From the NCBI GenBank assembly GCA_021613375.1, contig CM038716.1, forward strand, positions 310,001 through 374,000: 64,000 bases of DNA, in the 5' to 3' direction. Position 1 is the stretch's first letter. Every line of letters begins with the position of its first letter. Both the position numbers and the translations under genes were made by a program. Of this stretch, positions 9,734 to 23,500 are shown piece after piece. Source of the DNA: Megaleporinus macrocephalus (lineage: Eukaryota > Chordata > Actinopteri > Characiformes > Anostomidae). The notes beneath the pieces are model-generated. The model was not told the DNA's origin. It saw only the letters and a list, made by a program, of their open reading frames with translations, and ran no database searches.

Positions 9734-12700
9734 TGTTAAGGTCAAAAGCAAGCAGCTAGTATAGGTAATTTTAGATTGTACTAAGTGCCAAGTAACTAGC
9801 ATAGCTAACTAAATAGTCTGAAGGTCTACCATATTTATCATTTTACTTTCCTGTCTGTGTCTATTTGGACTGTATGATCATGGTGGTGCTGTAAACTAGC
9901 AAATCAGAGCAGAGCTCCTCAAATTATTGATGAGTTCAGCAAAAAAGGGAAAACAGCATGTTTAATTCTTGGGGTGAATCATACCAAATCATATCAAATG
10001 GCTGTGTAAAATGGTCAAACTTTTTATGTAGACATCTTTTCATAGCACCCTAAACAACATTTGCACAATACTGTAGCTCTCTATTATATGTTGCTCATAG
10101 CTCCGGTGCAACACAAAAAGAACAATAACATATCTCGGACAATCAATCACGCTTGGATTAAGAGAATAATAGTGAAAAACATATGTTTAGTTAACCGCTG
10201 CTCTTATTAAACTGAGGCACAAGAAAGAGAGCAGGAGAGAACTGTAGGTCTCTCTCTACCCTGGCACAGTTAGCTCAAAATATTTCTCATAAGATCCATT
10301 CTGACAAATTAGGACCAGGAGAAGAGAGGGAGGAGTGAACGGGGAGAGTGAGGGAGGGGAAAGAAGTGGAGTGGGGCACAGCCAAGCTTACTGTCATTGT
10401 CAACTCAAGTGCTCCTGTAGGGGAATTAAGGACTGCTCAAAATCTTACTGCCCCAGCACAGGGAAAAGTCAGGACATACATATTCTAATCTAGATTTGAG
10501 ACATCCATTAGCATTTAGACTGGAAATTCGCACTGTTGAAGCACAGTCTCTCTCCCCCTTTTCTCTTTTTTTGGGAGCCATTTAGGTAATGGCACATTCC
10601 ATGGGACATTAATCGGTGTAATTAGGTTTTCTGCCACACCATGTGAAATAGATTGTGCTGGCATACTTCACTCTTATCCAGCCTGTGCCCATGCAGCAGA
10701 AGTTGTGACATTATTTTGGCTTCTTTACGTTTCTAATCAGGCCCACCCAAAGAGCCATCCATCAGCCCCAACAGCTGGATATTACATCACATATGAGTCA
10801 TCATAACCAAAGCCCAGTCTGGAAGTGGGCATGACTGGTCTTCACTGGCACAGTGGTGCCGCAGTAAGAAAATATGCACCTGTTCCAATGAGCCATGATC
10901 AGGAGAAAGCAGGCTATGGCACCCTTCCAGCTTCGTAAGCACCTTTTCGGCCAGGCCCAGCCATGTTTCTGCCCAGTGTTTTCAAATGTTTTGGAATCTT
11001 TCAATCCAACAAACCTGACCCCGAAAGCCAGTCTAGAAGCGCCTGCATAGCTCATTGACCTTCTTTTGGTGTGGCCAATTGGTTAATGTGTCCCCTGCTT
11101 CCAAGGGATAGCGCTAAGTTCTCTTCATGCATGGGCAACCTTTGAATTGCATCTGTTATGGCCATCCAAATGCTCGCTGTCCTAAAGCGTTGCCTTCCAA
11201 GGGATTTCTATGTAATCTCTTTATGTGTGCACAGGCTGTCAATCTCAATCACTGCTGTTGTTGTGGTGGAGCCTTGCTGCATGGAAGAAGAGGGAGATGT
11301 GGGAGGGAGCCAGGAGCCCAGCCAATGGTAATCCATCCTGTCGATTAGCTCTACGCTATCTCATTATGTTTGCTTAGTGCCCCTGCCCATTGGTGCTGGC
11401 ACAAGATGAACACACCGAAGGATCCAAACACTACATACTGCCAACATGCTCTGTGATGGCTTAAGTCCACTATGCAGTCTCCGTACTAGGTGAAGGGACA
11501 GAATTGTTTATTGGCCAGAGCTGTAAGGGCACTGTAAATTTAAATATTTAGGTTACTACATTGAAAGTTGCAAAAGGCACTATTTACTTCCAGTAAATTA
11601 ATAAATATACACACATTTTGAAATTGATACCTGCAATATGTTTCAAAAAGTTGGCCCAGGATTAGGAATGTTTTGAAAACCACTTAACCACTTCGGTACT
11701 GCAATTATGCCTGGTAATAAAAGAGGCACAAATATATCCAGACAGATCTCATTCTGGTGCTTTCCTTTTTAAGAGGTGGTTACTAAATAAAGAGCTCCAT
11801 ATCCGACAACTCATTTATATTTTCTTTTATGTTCTTCAGAATTAAGTAGACACGAAGCATGAATTGACAAGCTGTATCAAAAATCAATACATTAAACTCG
11901 GGCTGTTTTTGCAGTTTAATTTGCCTGTATGGATCGTATAGATCAGAGCAAACAGCAGTTCAAACCTGCCCATTCACATTTCATAGCTGTTTATTTCTTT
12001 TAAGCAGGCACAAAACAACCGATGGAAGCAGAGATGCATATGCAAACACCATAACCTACATTACATTATTTTTTACCTGGTGAAAATAAAGATTTGTTGC
12101 ACCTTTGAGGATATATTTGCACAGTTTGCAACTTGATGAATGAAATGCATAACTTTTTTCTAACAGTGTACAACAAACTTTGAAACACATAAATGTAAAG
12201 TAATGAGCTTTACATCCTCCCCTATGGCCACTTCTCCATGTACACAAAGGAGGCCAAAGACAGCTTTATCATATTAATCTAGAGTAACCATCTCAAAACT
12301 GAGTTAGCAATCCTACCTAATCGGAGTCAGGTCGTCTTAAATCTCATTTTTTTCTAAATTGCTCTTACACATTTGCCCCATCAGCTTGTCATTTATCATT
12401 TATATTGTCATATTTGTACCTCAACTCGTGTTAAAAAGTGAGGTTGCGTAATAGGTGACAGTGCATCATACAAAGTTTGATTTGATTAGATTAGAAAGCC
12501 ATTACTTTTCATCACTGTATATTTACATGGATCTAAATGTATTTATTAATCTATGTTTGCTCTGCTTAAAGTATGGAAATTTGGAAACAGACATGTGCTT
12601 TTAACAATACACACAACTTTTTCATGAAAAACAAAGGCAGTGGAGAACCTTAGGAATGTTATCAAAGCCCTATTCATATAAGTTTAACTGGCAAAGTCCT

Positions 12701-13797
12701 TCTCATTATGGTCTTGTTTTTGCCCTCTAAAATAGATGCCAGAATTTATTTGCTACGTTGATTGTAGCTTTATAGTCTCTTAATCTTATACCCTTTTTTT
12801 AAATACTTGAAAAAACCCCTCTCTCTTGCACACACAGTTCAACTCTACATACTTTGAACGGATAGCTGTGGGGTTGAAAGGCCATCTGCAAATTCTTCCA
12901 GCTAAGAACATTTGTGTGCTAATTGAATTCGAAACGTTCTTGGGCATTTTCTCCAGCAGCAGCACAAAACCCTCTTTCAATGTGTCCACTAGCCCAGATA
13001 CAAAGAGAGGGACATTGACCGTATCCCCCTCAATGAGAATCACACGGCGCATTGCTCCATTCACATTCCAAACAAGTTGAAACATTTACAACCAACCACT
13101 TGTTTTCACTCATTTACTTTATTTTAAATGTAATAAAACATGCAAAAACTGTTCTTGATTCTTCTCTAAAGCTTTGCTACATGACAATTATTTTGTAAAC
13201 ACTGTACAGAATGCCCATAACATTTACCCAGTTGTTTTTTTACACTGCTTTGTAATATCTAATAACGCAATTCCCCATCATGTGGTTCAAGGCTGCTACC
13301 ACAACACATACCATGCATAGCACTCCAGGGCCCAAAGCTAAAGCAGCCAGTCCAATCTGATACCACTCTCTCATTTTCCTTTAACTCTAAACACAAAAAG
13401 CTGATCTTTTCAATTGCAATTTGGATCACATTTATAATCTTTACTTAACTCTCACAAGTTTGTACAAACCCATAAAGCTACTCAAAATACGTTGTAAAAA
13501 AAAGAGACACCAAAAAAAACAAAAACAAAAAACAAAAAAACAAAAAAACTAATCTAATTTCAGCTTGCATTATCAGGCCCCTTAAATGATTCCTTGTAGG
13601 CTTTGCCAGCTTTTTTGGCATAGTGGCATGGCAGAAGCCATAAAATGACTGCTTATATTAAGGAACCTAGGCAGTGTTCAGCTTGCAGAAAAATTGGATT
13701 TGTTTCTCAAATCAGATCTTTTGACACACTGTTATTTGTAAGTGATCAGCTCAGGTTTGAGCTTTCCAGACATCAACTACCTCTCTGCATGGGTCGC

Positions 13798-13828
13798 TGT
13801 GGTAACTACATAGTCAGTAGTTACCACA
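13798..13828. repeat. Hairpin with 12-bp perfect arms
   Basis: TGTGGTAACTAC (13798-13809), a 7-base spacer, then its exact reverse complement (13817-13828). It lies downstream of the nesprin stop codon. It may be the centre of a small transposon remnant or an RNA hairpin in the nesprin 3' region. Confidence 0.75.
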
Positions 13829-14209
13829 GTAACTCTGGATTTTACACAGTAGTTATTTGTCTCATTCCAAGTGACCCAAAAACACTTTGAATGGCCATAG
13901 CATCCTTACTAAGAAGCATATATAAATGTCTGATTAGAATCTGATTTGCAAAAATCAGATTTCATGGTTTTTTTGTTGCCCAGATTATCTGGATATGCCA
14001 AGTCTTGGGCTAACAGTCTGAACAAGGCCCTATATACACACTAGATTTTTAGCAGGGTATAAACAACCAATAGAAATACACAACACAAAAACACAGGTAA
14101 TGCTCACGTCAGTGATTCCAAAATAATTCCATCACATGAAATGGCTGATTAACCCCAGTAAACTATACTGAACCGACCACAAAAAGGTCTCCACCATAAG
14201 TCTTAGGTG

Positions 14210-14460
14210 GAAGTATACTGGACAACCTCATATGTTGACAATTGTTTTCCACATTTGCTAGCTTAATGAATCATATGTTGACACAGCAAAACTCATTTAC
14301 AACAAGTTTAGAGGCCAGCAGTGAGTAATGCTTGCTTATTTGAGCCTGTGCTGTTTCTGTCACCTGTTGGGAGCTACTAAGCTTATAGACTTTTCAGTAG
14401 CAAGCTTTCAGTGAAGTTGGCCATTTAAGGCTTATCCTTTTAAAGCTGCATACAGTGAAA
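14210..14460. repeat. Dispersed repeat copy (relative of 35470-35600)
   Basis: Blocks such as cttatttgagc, ttggcca, ttaggct/taaggct and acagtgaaaa occur in the same order near 35490-35585. This suggests two diverged copies of one interspersed element. Class unknown. Confidence 0.45.
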
Positions 14461-15438
14461 AATAAAAGATTATTAAATTATTAATGGTCATATGGCAATC
14501 AGCTGAAATGACTGACAGCCCTAGCTGGTGCAAAAAAATAACTGAAATCTGTGCTTCAGAAAATTATGCTCTTTTGCTGAGCATATATTCTGTATGTGTG
14601 TCATATAAAGGTTGCACCACATATCTCCAAATAACTTGTACACCAAAACAGTGAAATTCTTGAAGGATCTTGAAATGGGGGGAAAAAAGAAAAGAAATTG
14701 TGGAACACAATTTTTTAAGTCAGACATTGCTGAAATGATCCACAGACAGCACAATACTGACAGCATTGTACACACAGACTGCTTCATGTTTCAGGTGCTA
14801 TCATCTAGTAGTGGTTGTTTGTAGGTTTCTTTCGCTGCAGTACCAAACATGCCGGTTTTCAAGGTCTTTCAAGAAACTTCATATGATAGGCTACATTTGA
14901 ATAGATAATATTAATAAATTATTTGTATGTAATATATTATAATATGCTATACAACTCTTTAATTATCTCCATTTCTCGATACCATATGTTGCTGCTCTGC
15001 AGTTCGGTTTAACAGATTCCACAAACCTAAATAGAACATTTTAGCACTGAATGTTTGTTAGGGTAATGCACAGGCGTGTACTTATCCAATCAACATAAAT
15101 CTAGTTATATGTGCCTTAAAGGATAAATAGAAAAGATGTTGCCAGCGCGATGGCCCAAAATTTATATTTAAAAAAAAACTAAACCAAATCTCAGTCAATA
15201 GGCACACACCTTCAGTCTCTTATACATGCCAGTGTCAAGTGTAATACATGGACCTAAAAATCTTACTTAAGACCAATGCCATGTGGCAGATATATCTTAA
15301 GGAACAGGCTTTCTCCATGCCATCCTATAAAGAATACAGGTGTAAAAACTGCATCCTTCCATAGTCCTCTTGTCCCATTGCTCTCCTTTTAACACATTAT
15401 AAGCTGCTGTTTGAGGGAATTAAGCACCACTGTTGGCC

Positions 15439-15667
15439 TCACGTTGGAGGTGGTCCGTTGACATAGTGCAGGGCAAAGTAAAAAGAACGCTCCAGAGAGT
15501 TGGATCGGTGGCACTGGTTGTCCTGGAGCAGTGCAGGGGGCCAGATCACCACAACCAGCAACAGAACCAGCAAAATATAGAGCAGAGCTGGGGCTTTTAG
15601 CACATCCATCAGTGTAAGGGTCCTCTGGGGCCAGGGGCCAAAAGGGTCAGCAGAAGCCACCTGACCA
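15439..15667 (-). CDS. syne4: KASH-domain exon of the nesprin gene
   Basis: Terminal coding exon (residues about 562-637). A hydrophobic helix (APALLYILLVLLLVVVIW) is followed by a 33-residue luminal tail ending YVNGPPPT and a TGA stop. Cys-614 lies 23 residues before the last residue, the position of the KASH cysteine that forms a disulfide with SUN1/SUN2. The acceptor CTTTCTAG at 15668-15669 joins in phase to the 62-bp exon at 17107-17168, giving ARR|GQVAS. Confidence 0.92.
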
Positions 15668-17490
15668 CTAGAAAGAGAGGGGGCAGGAAAGTAGACAGTT
15701 TTAATAATTCTACATGCCTTGTCAGCAACATATATTACCAAAAAGAAATAATGCCCTTTGATGATACCAGAGATCAGGTGTCTTTAGTGGTACTACAGGT
15801 CTGGTATCCAGTAAAGCAGGGAATTTCCTTGCTCAAACACACCTGACTTAACTCACAAGGTTTAGTATGTTTTTTTCAGTAGGGCAACTACCAAACTGTG
15901 TCATACACTAGACCAAGATGATGCTCTAAATATGCTATTTATGTTCTAGCAACTATTGCCAAGTTGGACAAGTTTTGTTGGACAAGCCACTGGCAAAAAT
16001 TTTATTTAGCTTCCATAAGTCTTTGTTAATTTAAATCCTAAAAATTTACAAAATGGAGAGACTTACAACTCTTTTAACTCATATAAAAAAATCTCATTTA
16101 AATGTTTTTCTAAATAATGAGTTTCACAGTGAAAAAAAAACATTATTGCAATTCCTTTTTCTGAACTGGAAATCTCAGCACTAACGTGTAATGATGCATC
16201 TTCCCACAAATCGAGACACCACACTGGGCCCATGATTCAAAATTCGTATGATACTTCTAACAAATTTTTTTGAAGGCAAGTTATTACTACAATAAACTTT
16301 CTAATAACACTGAAGCTGGGAAGCAGAAGTGCTGGAGCGAGGCGCAGATGTTGATGTTAAACCAGTTAAACCAGATGTAAATTCCATTAGATGCCATTAA
16401 TAATAAAATGTTTTCCAGGCTGCATCATCACACCTCCACAATGCACATTTTCTTAGTGTTGTATCTCAAGATCATGTTTTTGCAATGCATTTTTACACTT
16501 CTACTGATGACTGTACCCTTTTAGCCACTATATCACCAAAGAGTTCTCTAGTAAATCTCCTAAGCACCAATTTAGCCTTTAGACAACTATTTCTCTAGGA
16601 ACAACTAGACTCTTCACATCATAAAAGTCATATTGTCCTTAAAGAACTTCATGTCTGTCATCAAGTGTGTATTGATATTCAAACTTAAGTGACTTTAGGC
16701 CATATATTAAAGTTAAATTGATTTTTGGAGTAAATTAGATTCATCGGGTAAGAAAACCATATGACTTCACCTTGTCAAATGACCCTTATTACATTTGCTT
16801 TGCCCAGTGAAGAGCATCTAAAAAATACTTTTTTTGAAAAGTCTACCACTCAATATTATATTTAGTCTTGATTATGAATATCTTAAATGGGAACTGGGTG
16901 TTTGATTAGTAGAATAAGATAAAATAAAAGACTAGTATAGTGAAGACAAGTGCTGCACTCAATAACAAAAAACAATAATCTAATTTAGCAATAGAGTATA
17001 GAGTATGTAAACAATGAGAGAAACACTGTACATGAATAATAAGCAAATAAAAGCAAACATATTGATCCATATATGACTGAAATTTTAAAGTTAAATTTTG
17101 GCTCACCGACGCGCCTTAGTACTGCTGCTTTCCTTGTCTGAGTCACTGGAGCACATTCTCTTCAAACACTAGTGAAAGTGAGAGACAAGATTAGAATGGC
17201 AGGAGATTAACAAAGGAGCTCCTCAGGGACTCGCAATCAGAAAACATTGCAAGTATAATTATATGCAGGGGGTATAGAGGTGCAAAGCGCATCATAAAAT
17301 CAACAGCATCTAGTGAAAGGAGTCAATTCTACCACATTCCACTAGACCTGTCTTTAATTCCAAACTTTCAGGTAACTGCAAAAAAGCCTATTATTGAAAG
17401 GTGTACATGATAAGTGTTATTAATGGCGATGAAGTTACAAAGTTTTGGAAGCGAGGAGAATAAACAACCCAGAGAGATAGAGATAGAGAT

Positions 17491-17528
<38 letters not shown>

Positions 17529-20500
17529 CAACAGAAAGAGATAGAGGAAATAAAGAACGACAGCAAGAGAAGGAGAGCAGAGAGAGAAACAGCAGGGAGA
17601 ATAAACAACCTGTATTAGAGGTGGGGTAGGGTGAACGAGAACAAGAGAGAGAAATACACCTGTGGGTTTGGGTGAGGTTTGCTGGAGTAAGGTGGAAGGT
17701 CACATGACTGGGCGGAACACATGTTTTGTGCCTGCGCTGAGTAAGGGGGCCTCTTGGGGAGCACATTCTCCAGATACTCAACTCCCCCCACCTCCTCCTC
17801 TTCCTGGCCAGATGGTGATGAAGTAAAACTGGAGCAGCGCTGTAAGGATGCACACAAAGAACAAAAACGGTCACAGGCCCAGGGCCTGACAACATTGCAC
17901 TCAATGTATGTCACAGCATCTCAACACAAAAAAAGAAGAGCAGCCTTAAACACATTAACACTTACATTAACTGATGACACCCTTTACTCCATTTGTCTTA
18001 ACTTTTTCTTTCACTCACACTGACACACCCTATTTCCCTTACAGGATGCATGCATAAGCTGGCGCCCCTCCAGTAACGCCTCCTAGTGTTGTTTTGCCAA
18101 ATGGTCCCTCTTGGGCCATTGCTGTGTGCTGCTTGCGCCCACAATTACGGCAGCCATTAAAGAGCCAGTTAGTACTGCGACTCCCTTTTCCAGCCATGTA
18201 AAGCTGCCAATTAACCGCCAGCGCTGAGAAATTATGAGAGCCTCTTTGAAATGGAAATGGCTTCTCTCACAGAGTTTCTTCCAAGTCTAGAGCGGGCAAT
18301 CGGCCTCTGCATCAGCCCAGCAAATTATCTTTCCCAGGAACATCCCCAACCCCCTCCAGCCCACCACCCTCTATCTCTCCAGCAAACACAAAGCTTTTTA
18401 GTACAAGATGGTGCAGAATCGTTTAAGATGGCAAAATTAGTGGCCAAACCCCCCTCCCCCCATTTTCTGAATATTTCCTTTTATGGTGGCTCTAAACCAT
18501 GGCTTTTGCCTTTTTAAAATTTTATTTGAGAGCTTATTACAAGATGGTTTGCAAGCAAATGTAGGTAGTAAACAGGAGTCACTGTGACATGCATCAAAAT
18601 GGGGGCAGAAGAGAAGAAGCTCTTCAGTCGAAGTGAAGCAGAGACCAGAGCCCTGTGTTATGCCTGTATTCTGTGACTTTCAGGAGAATTCCTCATGTGC
18701 ATTTACTCCACTGTATATCCCCGGTCTACAGGCTACAATGCAAAACCAAGTAATCACAGCACTCACACTAAATTAACTGTTTACGTTCATCAAGCATGTC
18801 AGCCTGTGGCCATTTTAGTAGAAATGGCATTCTTTTTCATCTTCATTACATTTTATTTACAGTGCCTTATCTAATATTAACCTACCATTCAATTAAATGG
18901 TAGGTTAAGAAACACCTTTATCTTAAAAAATAAAAAAATAATTTTTACTGAAAAGAATGAAAAAGTATGAAAAAGAATAAAAAAGAATGAAAAAGAATGA
19001 AAAGAGTACAAAGAAAACTGGTATGATATAACACAATTACTTCACTGTACATGAAAAAAATTGACAAAAGATTTTGCCAGACAAATGTCTTTACATTTTT
19101 GCCAGGAGAAAGACATGCATACTCAAATAAACTTAATTACTATACTCAAGTATTGTTTTGGAAGGTTTCTATTCTGTATTGGTAGAGGTATGCATAACAT
19201 CTCTGGCAGGATATTTTGATAGCTCCTTATCAAAAAACTACCAGCATTAAAACTATGAGGCTGAAATCAACATGCTGTTTAAATGTTCCTGTTTTACCTT
19301 AAGATGGAACAGCAGTTACATTCTGGCTCTGACATTCAGCTTCTTATTCATCAGCTTCTTGTTTGAATTTTCCATTCCATCATAACTGTTGCAGCTAATA
19401 TTAGAACATCTGAGGTGCATGTAATCAGAATGTAACCGCAGCACCATTTAAGGTGAAACAAGGAAAAAAGCAAACAAGAAGCTGGTTAACGTCTTTATCG
19501 GAAAATTTTTAATAATTGGGATATTCTGGTGCCTAAACCAGCTTATTAAGGAGTATGTAGTAATAGTCAGCCAAGTTACCATAAGAGCAATAACATTAAA
19601 AGCACAAAACTCTTGAAACACTGAGTTACCAAATGTTACACTATACCAATACGAGCATGCCATGAAGGACTGCTCGATGATAAGAATAAATTACTAGAAC
19701 ATCGATGCTGAGTAACTGTTCTGTGTTGTGAAATTTGAGAACACAATTTTTTATTTTATTATAATTTTATTTAGCACAAAAAAACAATATAACAAGAGTC
19801 GAAAACCTGTACTACTGCTGTACTACGGCTACTGTAGGTTCAGTAAAAACGAGGGGTGGGCGGGGGAAGATGTCTGTAGGTTGCAATATGCAACTTAACG
19901 AAGCAGTGTGTAGCCTTTAGCAGCTAAGTCTAATTTCTTTACCTCTAGTGCTTTAACCGTCATATCCAAATAATATCAAACAAACAAAATGATTTTGTAT
20001 GAGGGTGTGAACAGTACCTGCAGTATAAGCTCTGTTTGGACAGCTTTACAGCAAAGCCTGTGTGTCTGGCCCAGCCAGGCACTGATGCGCTCAGGGTCAA
20101 AGGTAACAGGCTCAAGCGAGCGCGAGTCTGGAGTGGAGGTTTTCCAAAGCCTGCCGTACTCTGGCCTGCCAGCATCTGCCAGGGTAAACAAGTAGTACAA
20201 CATGGGCTGCCTTTCTAAAATGTGGCTTTGGATCCATTCTATAAATAGCTATGCCTGGACTACTTACCCTCTTCATTACACAGCACTACATTAAAAACTT
20301 TTACTGTATTTGCATGAGAATGTAATACAGAAGTTTAATGAACACACAAAGAGTGAGAACTCTGAAGAACCACAGTGGTTAGATTTTCGGATTAAGGCTA
20401 TTAGAAAAACAGCCATAATGAGGGCAGCCCATAACGCATAGCTGTCTAACGCTGACCATGTCTTAAGCTGTGATAAGCAGTGCCTTCACTGGCATCATTA

Positions 20501-23500
20501 CAGCAGTGACCAATCAGAGGCCACAGTTTTACCTGGCACAGGGGTCCAGGGTGGAGCTACACCCTCCAAGCTCCTCTCTGTGACCTGGAAAAAAATGAGG
20601 CAACAATCAAAATTCAGTCTCTGTTCAAATTTTGTGACAAAAGCATGCTTACAAAACTAACACCACCTGTGTTGAATTTTGAATACCTGGATAGAAATTA
20701 TATTTTTATATATATAATAAATGTAAACTAAAGTAAAAAGAAAGAAACAAAGAAAAAGATACTCAATTTGCTATAAAAAATAAAAGTCTAGAAATAACCA
20801 TAGAAGTCATAACGGTCAGTAAATGTTGCAAAACTTTATCCTTTATCTTTACTTTAGCTGCTTATATCATCATAGTTTGCAAACAGCTGAATCAAAAAGG
20901 TGCTTAAAAACAGTCCTTAGTAAAATGGAACTAAAAAAATAAGAAAAGATGAACAAAACGTGCTAAAAACAGACTGTGCTATTGAGCAAAAAAAAAAAAA
21001 AAAATTATAATCATATTAAACACGAATATCTAATCTTGAAAGGTGAAAAAGGGTAAAAATCTAAAACACACAATGGGTATAAATATTGATATAATGACTT
21101 GAAATCTATAATTTAAAACATGTGAGGACACAAATGTGCATATCAGACACATGGTACGCATACAACAGATGCATGGACACACACCTTAATACAATGCTTA
21201 ACGGAAGCACATTTCATTATCAATATAAAAATTCAAAGCATGCATCCCCTTCCTTCAGTTTTGCATTTGAATTGCTTTTGTTGCTTTCAGGAAAATACAT
21301 GCACATACATTATGTCACCATACATTACAATTAGGTTATTCAATTTCCTTGATTAACTGTAGCTTTACTGTACTCAATCTAAATAAGAACTGGCTGGACA
21401 CAGCTGTGGAACAGTAGTAGGAGAGTGTAAGACTCTCACCGGCTGCTGGACACATGTTGGTGGCTTTTGTAAGTCTGCTGGACCCAGGTAAGCTCTCCTC
21501 CTCAGAGGATCTTTGGTAAGCAGCTCCTCTGCACTGCAGACACCTAGGGAAGGCAGATAACCTTTAATGCCCTCAATGACTCAGTGGAGATTTGCCTCTT
21601 GTTTAGATAATAATAAACTGATGCGCTGCACAGGGACATGCGTGAAAAGAGGATTATACAGTGCACCGGCCTATGAAACACATAACTAGCATGTTAACGA
21701 AGTCAATTCAATCAAAAAATGATTTACTGTATTATTTCAGTAAACTACAATGGCAGTTTTAGGTCAATATATGTAAGATATTGACTACACTAAGACATCA
21801 GACGCATGGAAACATAATTTACTTTAATATATTTAATATAATAATAATAATAATAATAATAATATTTTTTTTATGGGACTTATAAGTTATATATTATTTA
21901 AACCATGGATTTCATAGCCATGTAAGTGCTTAGATGCTCATAATCCAAAATACAAAAGAATGACTCAGGAAACAGCATTTTAAAGCCCAGAGCTACCTGC
22001 ACTGGCACTGTAAGAAGAATCTGCGTCATCATGGGAGATAGAGCCCCCGATGTCCACTGAGGGGTCCCACTCAAGGACCAGGTGGTCATGGCATAGCTGA
22101 GCAGAGTTGTTCTTGGTTTGATGAGATGGACTATAATCAACCAGACCATCCTCCTCCAGCACCGTCTCAGACGGGCAGCCTGAGTCAGGACACAAAGGCC
22201 AGTCCTCCTCAAACACCTGAAAGACAATATATTACTGTCCTAGGAAAATCTCTTGGAAAATCCAAAAGAAATATGTTAAAGTAATACATGTAACATAAAC
22301 AGAATAACTGATGTTCAGAACATTTTTCTCTTTAAAGTTACACTTTTTCTACTCTTTATTTGGATAGACCACTTGAGACTTGAGACACGATTCTTATAAT
22401 GCATTTCACTTCTATTCAACAAAATATTTTAATTAATTCATTATTTTACTGAACTTTAACCCTTACCCTTTAACCTTAACCTCAACCAAACCCTAAATCT
22501 AACCCTCACCAAGGACCTAAACACAACCCTAACCTTTACCTCACACCAAAGCCTAAATCTAACTACACAACACTTTGCAGCACACCACATCACACCGTAA
22601 CAACTACGGGTCTCCAGCCATAAGAAGAAGCTAGCTCAGTATTGTCAACATGAACATCAAGGTACAGGCTGTGAAGAGACTAAAGATGATATTCTTGGAG
22701 GAATGAGAAAGAGAAAAAGAGAAAGTTTCCAAGCTGAGTTATTTTAAATAGGTTATTATTTTGTTGCACATCCTTTCGATTGGAATACTGCTAGGAGTCA
22801 GTCAGGCTTGTTGGATATTTTCATCAGTGCAATCGTCAGTGTATCTGTATTACCAATAATACCAATAAATTTATAAATATTTTAAATTAATAATTAAATC
22901 CATGATTTGTCTATGATAAATTCAAATGATCCGCCTCAGGATTACCACTTCTGAGACATCAGGAGCTCTGCACTTTTTTATTCTAACTTATTATGTTATT
23001 ATTTATTCAAATATTTAATTCATTTAGTTACTGCACTTAAGAAGTCGTTTACATTTAGTTAGAATCAGTTGTAATAAGCTTTGCCTACAGGTGATATCTG
23101 AGGCTATATAGAAAATTGCATTTTAACCCTCTTAGTTACAATAACATTTTGGACACGCCACATCCTTTTTATGTGTTAAACATGCTGAGAAGTTTTTTTT
23201 CTGTGCTTGAATGAGAATGAGAAGAGCAGAATTGTTGGCTTCAACATTACAAATTGTGAGAGAAATTGTGAGAGATAATCTAGCCTCATGTGGCTGTCTC
23301 CTTAATTTAGAAGTTAAGACTTCTTTTCTTCTCTTATTACATAACAGAGTCTTAGAAGCCAAATTTTAGAACCAATAGATTTGAAACCCGGCTTCACTAA
23401 GTAAAATCAGCACTCAAACTCACCACCCAGATGACTTCACATGACTTTCACATGAACCCTTCCACCCCAGTATTCAGTAAACATAAAACCTCTCACGCAA

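Larger units (their letters stand above)
6000..13100. other. Intergenic region between the AKAP-like and nesprin genes
   Basis: Mostly AT-rich DNA without recognisable genes. It holds the second copy of the 59-bp repeat (9385-9443), a dispersed repeat (about 8925-9110) with a relative at 32.56-32.72 kb, and a perfect 24-bp palindrome (9710-9733). Short open frames here look random. An unrecognised 99-codon minus frame at 12786-13085 is discussed under findings. Confidence 0.5.
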
